NCBI GenBank assembly: GCA_964494475.1 | Contig: CAZBRS010000017.1 | Coordinates: 1-64,000, forward strand | Reading direction: 5' to 3' | DNA: 64,000 bases | Source of the DNA: CAZBRS01 sp964494475 | GTDB lineage: Bacteria; Myxococcota_A; UBA9042; CAZBRS01 | Shown here: piece by piece, positions 1 to 7,014 of the stretch | Layout of the letters: each line of letters begins with the position of its first letter | How positions within the stretch are numbered: the stretch's first letter is position 1 | Program-made: the position numbers and the translations under genes | The notes under the pieces: model-generated | Told to the model about the DNA's origin: nothing | Databases searched by the model: none | The model's input: only the letters and a program-made list of their open reading frames with translations

Positions 1-506
1 GCGACTGGCTGGGCCTCGAGGCCCCCATCGGTCGCCCCGCGAACGAGCACCCCAGGCGCCCCATCCAGGGCTTCGCCTGCCCGCGCTCCGAGGTGAGCGG
101 AGCCCGCCTCTGGGGCTGGGCGCGAGACCGCTTCGGTACGCCCGAGGCGTTCTTCGAGCGCTTCTTCGTGGCCAACTACTGCCCGCTGGTCTTCATGGGA
201 GAGACGGGCGCGAACCTCACCCCCGACAAGCTGCCGGCCCGCGAAAGAGATCCGCTCTTCGCGGCCTGCGACCGGGCCCTCCGCAGCACGGTGGCGCACT
301 TCCAGCCCCGCTTCGTGATCGGGGTGGGGGCGTTCGCGGAAGATCGCGTCCGCGAGGCGCTGGGTCCCGCACCCGGCCTCACGATCGGGCGCATCCTGCA
401 CCCGAGCCCGGCCAGCCCGGCGGCCAACCGGGGCTGGGCGAGCCAGGTCGAGGCGAGTTTGGCCGAACTGGGCGTGATCATCGAGTCGCTCGGCGCCGAG
501 CGCTGA
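1..506 (+). CDS. SMUG1-type single-strand-selective uracil-DNA glycosylase, 5'-truncated
   Basis: Base-excision repair enzyme that removes uracil and related oxidised pyrimidines from DNA. The frame is open from base 3 with no start codon of its own, so the N-terminus, including the first active-site motif, lies outside the window. The visible 167 residues read DWLGLEAPIGRP, then EHPRRPI, SEVSGARLWGW, FVANYCPL, NLTPDKLPA and finally HPSPASPAANRGW, in the order expected along vertebrate and bacterial SMUG1. The HPSP...NRGW segment is the conserved DNA-contacting motif near the C-terminus. The ATG at 93 is internal to the conserved SEVSGAR region and should not be used as a start. No co-transcribed neighbour is visible, since the next 490 bases carry repeats rather than a gene. 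Confidence 0.9.
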   Translation, partial: DWLGLEAPIGRPANEHPRRPIQGFACPRSEVSGARLWGWARDRFGTPEAFFERFFVANYCPLVFMGETGANLTPDKLPARERDPLFAACDRALRSTVAHFQPRFVIGVGAFAEDRVREALGPAPGLTIGRILHPSPASPAANRGWASQVEASLAELGVIIESLGAER

Positions 507-512
507 GGATCA

Positions 513-706
513 GGCCAGAACGCTCCAGGAGCGACCCGGGCGGGCCGGCTGCGGAACGCTCGGGCCGTTCTTCGGGCGACTCCGCAGCGCGGACGTCCAA
601 GTCCGCGCAACTCCGTCGCCCTCGACCGCCGCCCTCGCGGCGACGTCGGGTCGGCGATTGCCGACCACGTCGTCGCGTCCTCGCGCGGCCCGCCGGGCCG
701 CTCCTT
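513..706 (+). repeat. left arm of ~190-bp imperfect inverted repeat
   Basis: Read forward, this arm aligns with the reverse complement of 1678-1869 over nearly its whole length, by eye about four bases in five. Shared blocks include GGCCAGAACGCTCCAGGAGCG at the outer end, then CTCCGCAGCGCGGACGTCC, CCGCGCAACTCCG, GCCCTCGAC, GTCGGGTCGGCG and GTCGCGTCCTCG. Possible protein readings of the two arms also correspond, which confirms the alignment without implying that they are translated. Confidence 0.85.
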
Positions 707-776
707 CCGCTGGGGTCGTTCGTTGGTTCGGTAAGGAAACCGGGCGAGTGAGGCCTGACCCTCCTGGCGTCGAGCA

Positions 777-860
777 GCTCCGAGCAAACCGCGGCAAGCT
801 CCGAACAAACCGCGACAAGCTCCGAGCAAACCGCGACAGGTTCCGAGCAAACGCGAGTCG
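777..860 (+). repeat. 21-bp tandem repeat, four units
   Basis: Four head-to-tail 21-bp units begin at 777, 798, 819 and 840, with consensus GCTCCGAGCAAACCGCGACA plus a final A. The first three differ by a few substitutions and the fourth decays in its second half. Because 21 is a multiple of three, every frame reads as a heptapeptide repeat (for example LRANRDK), which keeps frames open on both strands. It behaves like a minisatellite next to the left inverted-repeat arm. Confidence 0.85.
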
Positions 861-963
861 CCAGTCGGCGCTGGGCCCGCCGAGACGAGGGTATCGACGG
901 AATCCCTGCCCTCGGTGGGATCGTCTACCCCTGCCTCGAGCGCGGAACCGCCCGGGTTTCCGA

Positions 964-992
964 TTGACTCACGCGGAGATACCGCCTATGGT
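964..992 (+). promoter_or_regulatory. sigma70-type promoter of the toxin-antitoxin pair, probably leaderless
   Basis: TTGACT (964-969) and TATGGT (987-992) are separated by 17 bp. Seven bases past the -10 element lies position 999, the A of the toxin ATG, so the predicted transcript starts at or next to the start codon. This agrees with the absence of a Shine-Dalgarno sequence before that ATG. Confidence 0.6.
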
Positions 993-994
993 AT
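979..994. promoter_or_regulatory. candidate autoregulatory operator over the -10 box
   Basis: ATACC and GGTAT form an inverted repeat with a 6-bp spacer that overlaps the -10 element of the toxin-antitoxin promoter. Ribbon-helix-helix antitoxins usually bind short palindromes at this position to repress their own operon, so this is a plausible site. The arms are only 5 bp and could occur by chance. Confidence 0.35.
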
Positions 995-998
995 CACT

Positions 999-1427
999 AT
1001 GAAGCTGCCACGCGTGGTCCTCGATTCCAACGTGCTGATGGCTGGGTTGCGCAGCCGCGAAGGGGCGTCGTTCCGTTTGCTTCGCCTCGTAGGTTCGGGC
1101 GCGTTCGTGACGGTGGTCTCGGTCCCGCTGGTCCTGGAATACGAGAAGACGCTGCTCGATCCGGACCACGGCGTGCCGTATACGCCCGACGAGGTGGGCC
1201 GTTTCCTGGACTATGTCTGCTCGGTCTCGGAGCGACGCAAGGTCCACTTTCTCTGGCGGCCGTTCCTGCGTGATGTGAAGGACGACATGGTCTTCGAGGC
1301 CGCGATGGCCGGTGGCTGCGAGTACGTCGTGACGTTCAACCTGAAGGACTTCAAGGGGTGCGAGCGCTTCGGGGTTCGAGCGCTCCTCCCCGCCGAGTTC
1401 TTGAGAACCCTGGAGGTGACGCGATGA
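999..1427 (+). CDS. PIN-domain ribonuclease toxin (COG1569-like)
   Basis: A 142-residue PIN-domain protein, the nuclease fold of VapC-like toxins that cleave RNA with a metal-dependent acidic centre. The first strand carries Asp9 (VVLDSNVL), followed by Glu47/Glu49 (LVLEYEKTLL) and Asp95/Asp96 (RDVKDDMVFEAA). The closing segment reads YVVTFNLKDFKG, as in the subfamily annotated as putative toxin component, PIN family. The ATG at 999 is preferred over an upstream frame extension because it directly precedes the first beta strand and fits the promoter. The stop overlaps the antitoxin start by 4 bp (ATGA). The gene order, toxin first, is the reverse of classical VapBC. Confidence 0.88.
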   Translation: MKLPRVVLDSNVLMAGLRSREGASFRLLRLVGSGAFVTVVSVPLVLEYEKTLLDPDHGVPYTPDEVGRFLDYVCSVSERRKVHFLWRPFLRDVKDDMVFEAAMAGGCEYVVTFNLKDFKGCERFGVRALLPAEFLRTLEVTR

Positions 1428-1666
1428 GCACGTTGAGCCTGCGTTTGCCCGATTCGTTGCACGAAACGGCCCGTCTGCTCGCGCGGAAGGAGCACGTTTC
1501 GGTCAACCAGCTCATCGCCTCGGCGGTCGCCGAGAAGATCTCGGCGCTGATGACCGAGGACTACCTCGAAGAACGCGCCAAGCGTGGACGGCGCGCCGAT
1601 TACGACGCGCTGCTCGCGAAGGTTCCCGACGGCGCGCCCCTGGAACAGGATCGGATCGATCCGTAA
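1424..1666 (+). CDS. ribbon-helix-helix antitoxin partner of the PIN toxin
   Basis: An 80-residue protein beginning MSTLSLRLPDSLHETARLLA, the short strand plus two helices typical of Arc/MetJ/CopG-type DNA-binding antitoxins. The second half is charged and ends PDGAPLEQDRIDP, as expected for a toxin-neutralising tail. It starts inside the toxin stop codon with a good ribosome-binding site (GGAGG about 8 bases upstream), indicating translational coupling. The pair is isolated between the inverted-repeat arms with no other gene. The inferred role is toxin neutralisation and repression of the shared promoter. Confidence 0.85.
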   Translation: MSTLSLRLPDSLHETARLLARKEHVSVNQLIASAVAEKISALMTEDYLEERAKRGRRADYDALLAKVPDGAPLEQDRIDP

Positions 1667-1677
1667 CCCCTCAGCGT

Positions 1678-1869
1678 AGGGAGCGACCCGACCGGGCCGA
1701 GCGAGGACGCGACGGCGTGGGAGGCGAACGCCGACCCGACGGCGCCGCGAGGGCCGAGGTCGAGGGCGCCGGAGTTGCGCGGACCCGGACGTCCGCGCTG
1801 CGGAGGCGGCCGGAGTCGGCCCTCGCGCTCCGCAGCCGGCCCGGCGGGCGCTCCTGGAGCGTTCTGGCC
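1678..1869 (-). repeat. right arm of ~190-bp imperfect inverted repeat
   Basis: Reverse complement counterpart of 513-706. With the left arm it encloses the promoter, the tandem repeat and the toxin-antitoxin pair in a 1.36-kb unit. The outermost bases (CGCTCCTGGAGCGTTCTGGCC here) are among the best conserved. Confidence 0.85.
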
Positions 1870-1973
1870 TTCTCATCCCTGCTCGAGCCAGTCCCGGTTG
1901 CGGCTGGCGCCGGACGCCATCGAGAAGAGCCTCTCCGCCCCGTGACGATTCCAGCTTCGGCAGCACGCGATTC

Positions 1974-2001
1974 TTGACCCTGCCCCCGCCCGCGCGATAC
2001 T
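1974..2001 (+). promoter_or_regulatory. candidate promoter of the SGNH-MBOAT-ACP-ligase operon
   Basis: TTGACC (1974-1979), a 16-bp spacer and GATACT (1996-2001) precede the first gene of the operon by 45 bp. The -35 is good and the -10 only fair. Confidence 0.4.
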
Positions 2002-2046
2002 CCTGGCCAGGTGTGTGCAAAGGCGGGGCTCGGCCCCAGGGGGAGC

Positions 2047-3087
2047 ATGGCGACGGGCCCGAGGAGTTGGCGCGGCGTGGTCGTTACCGGCGTGTTCGCG
2101 CTGGTCACGCTGGCGGCGGTCGACGCCGGGCTGCACCGGGTGGCCCCCCTGAAGCCGTTGCTCGAGATCGAGCCGGCCGTGGAGCAGTACGCGGACGGCG
2201 ATCCGACCGTGCTCGTGCTCGGCTCCAGCCACGCGCGCTCGTTCATCACGCTCGGGCGCGTGCTCTCCGAACGCACGGGGGGCGCCGAGCGCGTTCAGCC
2301 CGTGCCCGTCGAGTGGGGCAAGTACACGCCGTACCAGTGGACGCTCGAGCACCGCCTGCGGCCGCTGCTCGAGGAGACGGGGCCGGACGGCAAGCTCGTC
2401 CGGCCTTCGCTGAAGCGCGCGGTGATCGTGACCGAGTGGTGGGACTCGACCACCCTCGACGGGGGCAACGGCACCATCACCATGAGCCTGCCTGCGCGCG
2501 CGTGGCAGTGGAAGCACTTCCTGGCCGACCTGTTCCAGAACAACCTGACGCCCTACAACCAGAACTTCCTGCAGCGGGTGTGGCGCGAGCTTTGGCCGTG
2601 GTCGGTGCTGGTGCAGGACCGCGGGCACGAGAACATCGCGCGAGCCATCCGCGACGCGCTGAAGAAGCCCGACCCCGCGGCCGCCGCCTCCGCCTACGAC
2701 GCGCGTATCAAGATGTGGCAGGACCTCATCGACGACGGGGTGACCAAGCTGTGCGACCCCTCCCAGATGGCCTCGCTCGATGCCATCGTGGCCTACTTGA
2801 AGGGTCGCGGCCTCGAGGTGACGCTGCTGCTCTACCCTCGAAAGCCGGCCACCCTGACCGAGCAGGCCAAGGCCACCACGCTCGCCGAGTTCTCGGCGCG
2901 CATGCGTGCGTACGCGGGTCGCCAGGGCCTGCGCTTCGTCGACTGGACCACGCGGCACCCGCTGACCGACGACGACTTCGCCGACGACTTCGATCACATC
3001 CTGCCCGACGGCAACGAGCGCCTGGCGGCCTGGGCGCTCGAGGGTGACCTCGCCTTCCTGCTGCGACCGGTCGGAGGTTCACGATGA
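2047..3087 (+). CDS. membrane-anchored SGNH/GDSL-like protein (DltD/AlgJ-like position)
   Basis: A 346-residue protein with an N-terminal membrane anchor (about residues 8-28) and an extracytoplasmic domain. Block I reads VLVLGSSHARSF with Ser60/Ser61, the position of the SGNH nucleophile, and a C-terminal DDFDHILPDGNERL carries an Asp-x-His pair placed like the rest of an SGNH triad. Proteins of this layout next to an MBOAT gene act in the last step of O-acylation of surface polymers (DltD, AlgJ/AlgX); the acceptor here is unknown. The ATG at 2047 is chosen because GGGGGAG lies just upstream, while an ATG/GTG further up lacks one. Its stop overlaps the MBOAT start by 4 bp. Confidence 0.7.
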   Translation: MATGPRSWRGVVVTGVFALVTLAAVDAGLHRVAPLKPLLEIEPAVEQYADGDPTVLVLGSSHARSFITLGRVLSERTGGAERVQPVPVEWGKYTPYQWTLEHRLRPLLEETGPDGKLVRPSLKRAVIVTEWWDSTTLDGGNGTITMSLPARAWQWKHFLADLFQNNLTPYNQNFLQRVWRELWPWSVLVQDRGHENIARAIRDALKKPDPAAAASAYDARIKMWQDLIDDGVTKLCDPSQMASLDAIVAYLKGRGLEVTLLLYPRKPATLTEQAKATTLAEFSARMRAYAGRQGLRFVDWTTRHPLTDDDFADDFDHILPDGNERLAAWALEGDLAFLLRPVGGSR

Positions 3088-4571
3088 GCCTCGCCGGCCT
3101 CGAGATGCTCTTCTTCCTGCCCGTCGTGCTGGCCCTCTACTGGCTGGGCCCGCGCCGCGCGGGGTGGCAGAACGGGGTGCTGCTGCTCGCGAGCGCCGTG
3201 TTCTATGTCACGTGGAACCCGCGCCTGCTGGCCGTGCTGGCGGCCGCCATCGCCCTGTCGTTCGGCGCCGGGGCCTGGCTGGGGGCGCTCTCGACCGAGG
3301 GCCTCGATGACGCCGCCGCGGCGGTCGTGCGCCGGAAGCGCAAGCGCGTGCTGGTGCTGGCCGTCACGGCCCAACTGGGGCTGCTCGGCGTGTTCAAGTA
3401 CGCGGGCTTCTTCGCGGGGTCGCTGAACGCGCTGCTCGCGAGCGTGGGCGTGCCCGACGCGCTGCCCATCCTCAAGCTGGCGCTGCCCCTCGGCATCTCG
3501 TACACCACGCTCGTGCAGGTGGGTTACCTGCTCGAGGTCTACTGGGAGCGCGCGCCGGCCTGCCGCGATCCTCTCGCCTACGGCGTGTTCGTGGGCTTCT
3601 TCCCGCAGCTGCTGGCCGGGCCCATCGTGCGGGCCCGGGCCCTCCTGCCCCAGTACGGGCTGGCGCGGCGCCTCACGGCCGACGACGTGGCGGCGGGCGC
3701 GGCGGCCATCCTGCTGGGCTTCACGTTGAAGGCCTTCGTGGCCGACTGGCTGGCGCCGCGCGTGGTCGACCCGGTCTTCGCCGCGCCGGCCGGCTTCACC
3801 ACGGGCGTGCTGTGGACGTCGCTCCTCGGCTATGCGGCGCAGCTCTTCTCGGACTTCGCGGGCTACTCGCTGATGGCGCTCGGCACGGGCAAGCTGTTCG
3901 GCCTGACGCTCCCCGACAACTTCCGACACCCCTTCCTCTCGAAGAGCCTGGCCGAGCTCTGGCGGCGCTGGCACATCAGCCTGAACACCTGGCTCTTCGA
4001 CTACCTGTTCGCGCCGCTCACCACGGGCCGCTCGTGGTTCCGCGGGCGCACGGGAGCGGGCTTCCTGGTCGTCTTCCTGGTCTCGGGCCTCTGGCACGGG
4101 GCCACCTGGACGTTCGTGCTCTGGGGCCTGGCGCACGGCGTGGCCCTGGCCGGGCACCACGCCTACGACCAGTGGTACAAGGGCCGCTGCCGCAAGGATC
4201 GGCGCTGGGTGACGGCGCGCAGGTCGCTGCCCTACGCGCTGGCGTCGTGGTTCGTGACGCAGCTCTTCTTCGTGCTCACGCTCGTGCCCTTCCGCGCTCC
4301 GAGCCTCGCCGCCACCGTCGACTTCCTGGCGGGGCTGGTCGGCTTCGCGGGTGACGGACGGCTGGTCGAGCGCTTCGGCTTGCAGGCGGCCGCCTGCGTG
4401 CTCTTCTTCGTGGGCTACCATCTGCTCGAGATCGGGCCCGGCCCCGCCTGGAAGGCGCGCTTCCTGGCGCTGCCGGCCCCGCTGCGCGGCGTGGCCTACG
4501 GCCTCGCGCTGGCCTTCCTGTTCATCTACGTGCCGCTTGGCGCCAGCACGTTCATCTACGCCCAGTTCTAG
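3084..4571 (+). CDS. MBOAT-family membrane O-acyltransferase (DltB/AlgI-like)
   Basis: A 495-residue polytopic protein whose many hydrophobic segments begin LFFLPVVLALYWLGP. The family signature is FRHPFLSKSLAELWRRWHISLNTW followed by VSGLWHGATWTFVLWGLAHG, in which His338 matches the invariant MBOAT histidine. DltB and AlgI move an acyl group from a cytoplasmic donor across the membrane to an extracytoplasmic acceptor. Overlap with the SGNH gene (ATGA) and a 9-bp gap to the carrier-protein gene indicate one operon. With a carrier protein next door, an acyl-thioester on that carrier is the likely donor, as in the Dlt system. Confidence 0.9.
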   Translation: MSLAGLEMLFFLPVVLALYWLGPRRAGWQNGVLLLASAVFYVTWNPRLLAVLAAAIALSFGAGAWLGALSTEGLDDAAAAVVRRKRKRVLVLAVTAQLGLLGVFKYAGFFAGSLNALLASVGVPDALPILKLALPLGISYTTLVQVGYLLEVYWERAPACRDPLAYGVFVGFFPQLLAGPIVRARALLPQYGLARRLTADDVAAGAAAILLGFTLKAFVADWLAPRVVDPVFAAPAGFTTGVLWTSLLGYAAQLFSDFAGYSLMALGTGKLFGLTLPDNFRHPFLSKSLAELWRRWHISLNTWLFDYLFAPLTTGRSWFRGRTGAGFLVVFLVSGLWHGATWTFVLWGLAHGVALAGHHAYDQWYKGRCRKDRRWVTARRSLPYALASWFVTQLFFVLTLVPFRAPSLAATVDFLAGLVGFAGDGRLVERFGLQAAACVLFFVGYHLLEIGPGPAWKARFLALPAPLRGVAYGLALAFLFIYVPLGASTFIYAQF

Positions 4572-4580
4572 GAGGCCTCC

Positions 4581-4847
4581 ATGACCCGCCCCGACATGCG
4601 CCAGATGCTGCTCGACTGGCTCGACGACAACTACCACTTCGGCGACGCGGCCACGCTCATCCCGAACGACGACGCCTCGTTCCTCGACAACGGCGTGCTC
4701 GACAGCCTGGGCTTCGTGGCGCTCATCCTGGTGCTCGAGGACCGCTTCCACCTGACCATCGACCGCAAGAGCCTGAACCGCGAGAACTTCGACAGCCTGA
4801 ACAAGATCCTCGACTTCGTGATCGCCCGCGTGGGAGACGCGCCGTGA
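4581..4847 (+). CDS. acyl carrier protein (DltC-like role)
   Basis: An 88-residue acidic, helical protein of carrier-protein size. The motif GVLDSLGFVALI presents Ser42 for 4'-phosphopantetheine attachment. An AGGAGG sequence lies 4-9 bases before the ATG at 4581. It sits between the MBOAT and ligase genes and overlaps the ligase start by 4 bp (GTGA). By position and size it should carry the activated acyl group from the ligase to the MBOAT protein, not serve general fatty-acid synthesis; that is inference from context. Confidence 0.88.
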   Translation: MTRPDMRQMLLDWLDDNYHFGDAATLIPNDDASFLDNGVLDSLGFVALILVLEDRFHLTIDRKSLNRENFDSLNKILDFVIARVGDAP

Positions 4848-7014
4848 ACGCCGACGAGGCGCCGGTCTTCCGGCCCTCGCCCGAGGCGGCGGCGCGCTCG
4901 CAACTGGCGAGCTTCGTCGCGTTCTGCGCGGCCGAGACCGGCCCGGGCCTCGACCCCCACGCCTTCTCGCGCTGGGCCGCGGTGCACTGGCGCGACTTCT
5001 GGCGGTTGTTCGTGGCCTGGGCGCGCCCCGACGTGGAGGGCAGCCCCGCGCCCGTGTGCGAGGGCGACGCCGTCGAGACGGCCCGCTTCTTCCCGAACCT
5101 CCGCCTGTCGTACACGGGCAACCTGCTCCGGGCCGTGGAGCCCTCCTGGGACGAAGCCGTGGCGCTGATCGCGCGCGACGAGACCGGCCGACGGGTCTCG
5201 TGGACGCGGCGCGCGCTCCGGGCGCGGGTCGAGGCCACGGCGCGCTCGCTGGCGGCGCTGGGTGTCGGGGTCGGCGATCGCGTGGCCGCCATCGCCCGCA
5301 ACGACGACGCCGCGATCGTGGCCTGCCTGGCGGCCACGGGCCTGGGCGCCACGTGGTCGTCGATCGGCCCCGACCAGGGCCCCGAGTCGGTGCTGGCCCG
5401 GTTCGGCCAGCTCGAGCCGAGCCTGCTGTTCGTGGTGGGCTCGCACCCCTACCAGGGCACCTCCCGATCGCTCGGCGAGCGCTTGACCACGGTGCTCGAC
5501 GGGTTGCCGACGGTGCGCACGGTCGTGTCGCTCGACGGCAACGTCGCCGCGCTGGCGGGCTCGGGCCGCGCCGTGCACACGCTGGCCGAGCTGGAAGGGC
5601 AGGGCGCCTCGGCCGAGCCCTTCCCGTGGCCCCGCCTGCCCTTCGACCACCCGCTCTTCGTGATGTTCTCGTCCGGCACCACCGGCGCGCCCAAGTGCAT
5701 CGTTCACGGGGTCGGCGGCACGCTGCTCGAGCACCTGAAGGAGCAGCGCCTGCACTCGGACTTCACGGCCGGCGACCGCCTGCTCTTCACCACGTCGTGC
5801 GGCTGGATGATGTGGAACTGGCAGCTGTCGGCGCTGTCGTGTGGCACGACCGTCGTGGCCTACGACGGCTCGCCCACCTATCCCGCGCCCGACGCCCTGT
5901 GGTGCGTGGNNNNNNNNNNNNNNNNNNNNNNNNNNNNNNNNNNNNNNNNNNNNNNNNNNNNNNNNNNNNNNNNNNNNNNNNNNNNNNNNNNNNNNNNNNN
6001 NNNNNNNNNGTGGCCTACGACGGCTCGCCCACCTATCCCGCGCCCGACGCCCTGTGGTGCGTGGTGTCCCGCGACGACGTCACGGTCTTCGGCACGAGCC
6101 CGGCCTACCTGCAGTACTGCCACGACGCGGGCCTGGTGCCGCGCGAGGAGCACGACCTCTCGCGGCTCCGCGCCGTGCAGTCGACGGGCTCGGTGCTGGG
6201 CGGCCGGCAGTTCGACTGGGTGGCCGCCAACGTGGGCGAGTTGCCCTTGCAGTCCATCTCGGGGGGCACCGACGTGATCGGTTGCTTCGTGCTCGGGAAC
6301 CCGCTAACCCCGGTGTGGCGCGGCGAATCGCAGGACACGAGCCTGGGGCTCGACGTGCGCTCGCTCCTGCCCGACGGCACCCTCGGCGAGCCCCGGCGGG
6401 CCGACGCCGACGACGCGGTGGGCGAGCTCGTGTGCGCGAACCCCTTCCCCTCGCGACCGGTGGCCTTCTTCAACGACCCGGGGGGCGAGCGGTACCACGC
6501 CGCCTACTTCGCGGCCAACCCCGGCCTCTGGACCCACGGCGACTTCGTGGTGCTCACCCGCCACGGCGGCGCGCGCATCCTCGGCCGCAGCGACGGCGTC
6601 ATGAACATCCGCGGCGTGCGCGTCGGCCCCGCCGAGATCTACGCCATCCTCCACGACGTGGACGAGGTCCGCCAGGCCATGGCCCTGGAGCAGCAGGCCG
6701 AGGGCGAGATCGGCGGCACGCGCCTGGTGCTGCTCGTGGTGCTGAAGCAGGGGAACGAGCTCGACCGACCGCTCACGCTGCGGATCAAGAAGGAGCTGTC
6801 GCGCCGCGCCTCGATGGTGCACGTGCCGGCCGCGATCGTGGCCGTGGACGAGTTGCCCACCACCCACAGCGGCAAGCTGTCGGAGCGCGCGGCCCGTGAC
6901 GCCATCAACGGCCGGCAGGTGGTCAACCGGGCGGCCCTGCGGAACCCCGCCAGCCTCGACGTCCTGAGGGCGCACCCCGAGCTCGGCGGGCGCGTGGGGC
7001 CGCGCCGCGCCTGA
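4844..7014 (+). CDS. acetoacetyl-CoA-synthetase-like AMP-forming ligase, interrupted by a false assembly gap
   Basis: ANL-superfamily adenylating enzyme. The N-terminal FFPNLRLSYTGNLLR segment, FSSGTTGAPKCIVHG (phosphate loop), LLEHLKEQRLHSDF, TTSCGWMMWNW, SGGTDVIGCFVLGNPLTPV and the late TTHSGKLSE lysine motif all follow acetoacetyl-CoA synthetase. Removing the 100 Ns and one of two exact 55-bp copies joins the frames (155 bases; 155 mod 3 compensates the apparent +2 shift) and gives 671 residues, the family's usual length. The start is GTG, overlapping the carrier-protein stop. In this operon it occupies the DltA slot, so it may load the carrier protein instead of, or as well as, CoA. A standalone ketone-body or polyester role is the alternative. 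Confidence 0.85.
5855..5909 (+). repeat. first copy of assembly-overlap duplication
   Basis: Exactly 55 bp, ending at the N run, and identical to 6010-6064. The length matches a common assembler k-mer size. It is best read as two contig ends that overlap but were scaffolded with a nominal gap. Confidence 0.95.
5910..6009. other. 100-N scaffold gap (spurious)
   Basis: Exactly 100 Ns inside the ligase gene, flanked by identical 55-bp sequences. Collapsing the Ns and one copy restores an uninterrupted reading frame, so no real sequence appears to be missing. Confidence 0.95.
6010..6064 (+). repeat. second copy of assembly-overlap duplication
   Basis: Identical to 5855-5909 and immediately after the N run. 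It should be merged with the first copy when the protein is translated. Confidence 0.95.

Larger units (their letters stand above)
507..998. other. non-coding stretch with left inverted-repeat arm and a 21-bp tandem repeat
   Basis: No convincing gene is present between the SMUG1 stop and the PIN toxin start. The stretch holds the left arm of a long inverted repeat (513-706), a four-unit 21-bp tandem repeat (777-860) and the toxin promoter (964-992). Open frames crossing it on both strands lack ribosome-binding sites and are explained by high GC and repeat periodicity. Confidence 0.7.
1667..2046. other. non-coding stretch with right inverted-repeat arm
   Basis: It holds the right arm of the inverted repeat (1678-1869), then about 100 bases with no recognised feature, then a candidate promoter for the acylation operon. 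A frame reads through on the plus strand but has no family resemblance or ribosome-binding site. Confidence 0.65.

Noticed and set aside
777..860. CRISPR-like array
   Set aside because: The units are contiguous 21-bp repeats with no spacers and no cas genes in the window.
658..1002. Plus-strand 114-codon frame with heptad-like LRANRDK repeats
   Set aside because: The heptads are a by-product of the 21-bp tandem repeat; there is no ribosome-binding site, and the frame overlaps the toxin promoter and start.
5855..6064. Direct repeat that could be a target-site duplication around an insertion
   Set aside because: 55 bp is far longer than target-site duplications, the repeat lies exactly at the N run, and collapsing it restores the gene.
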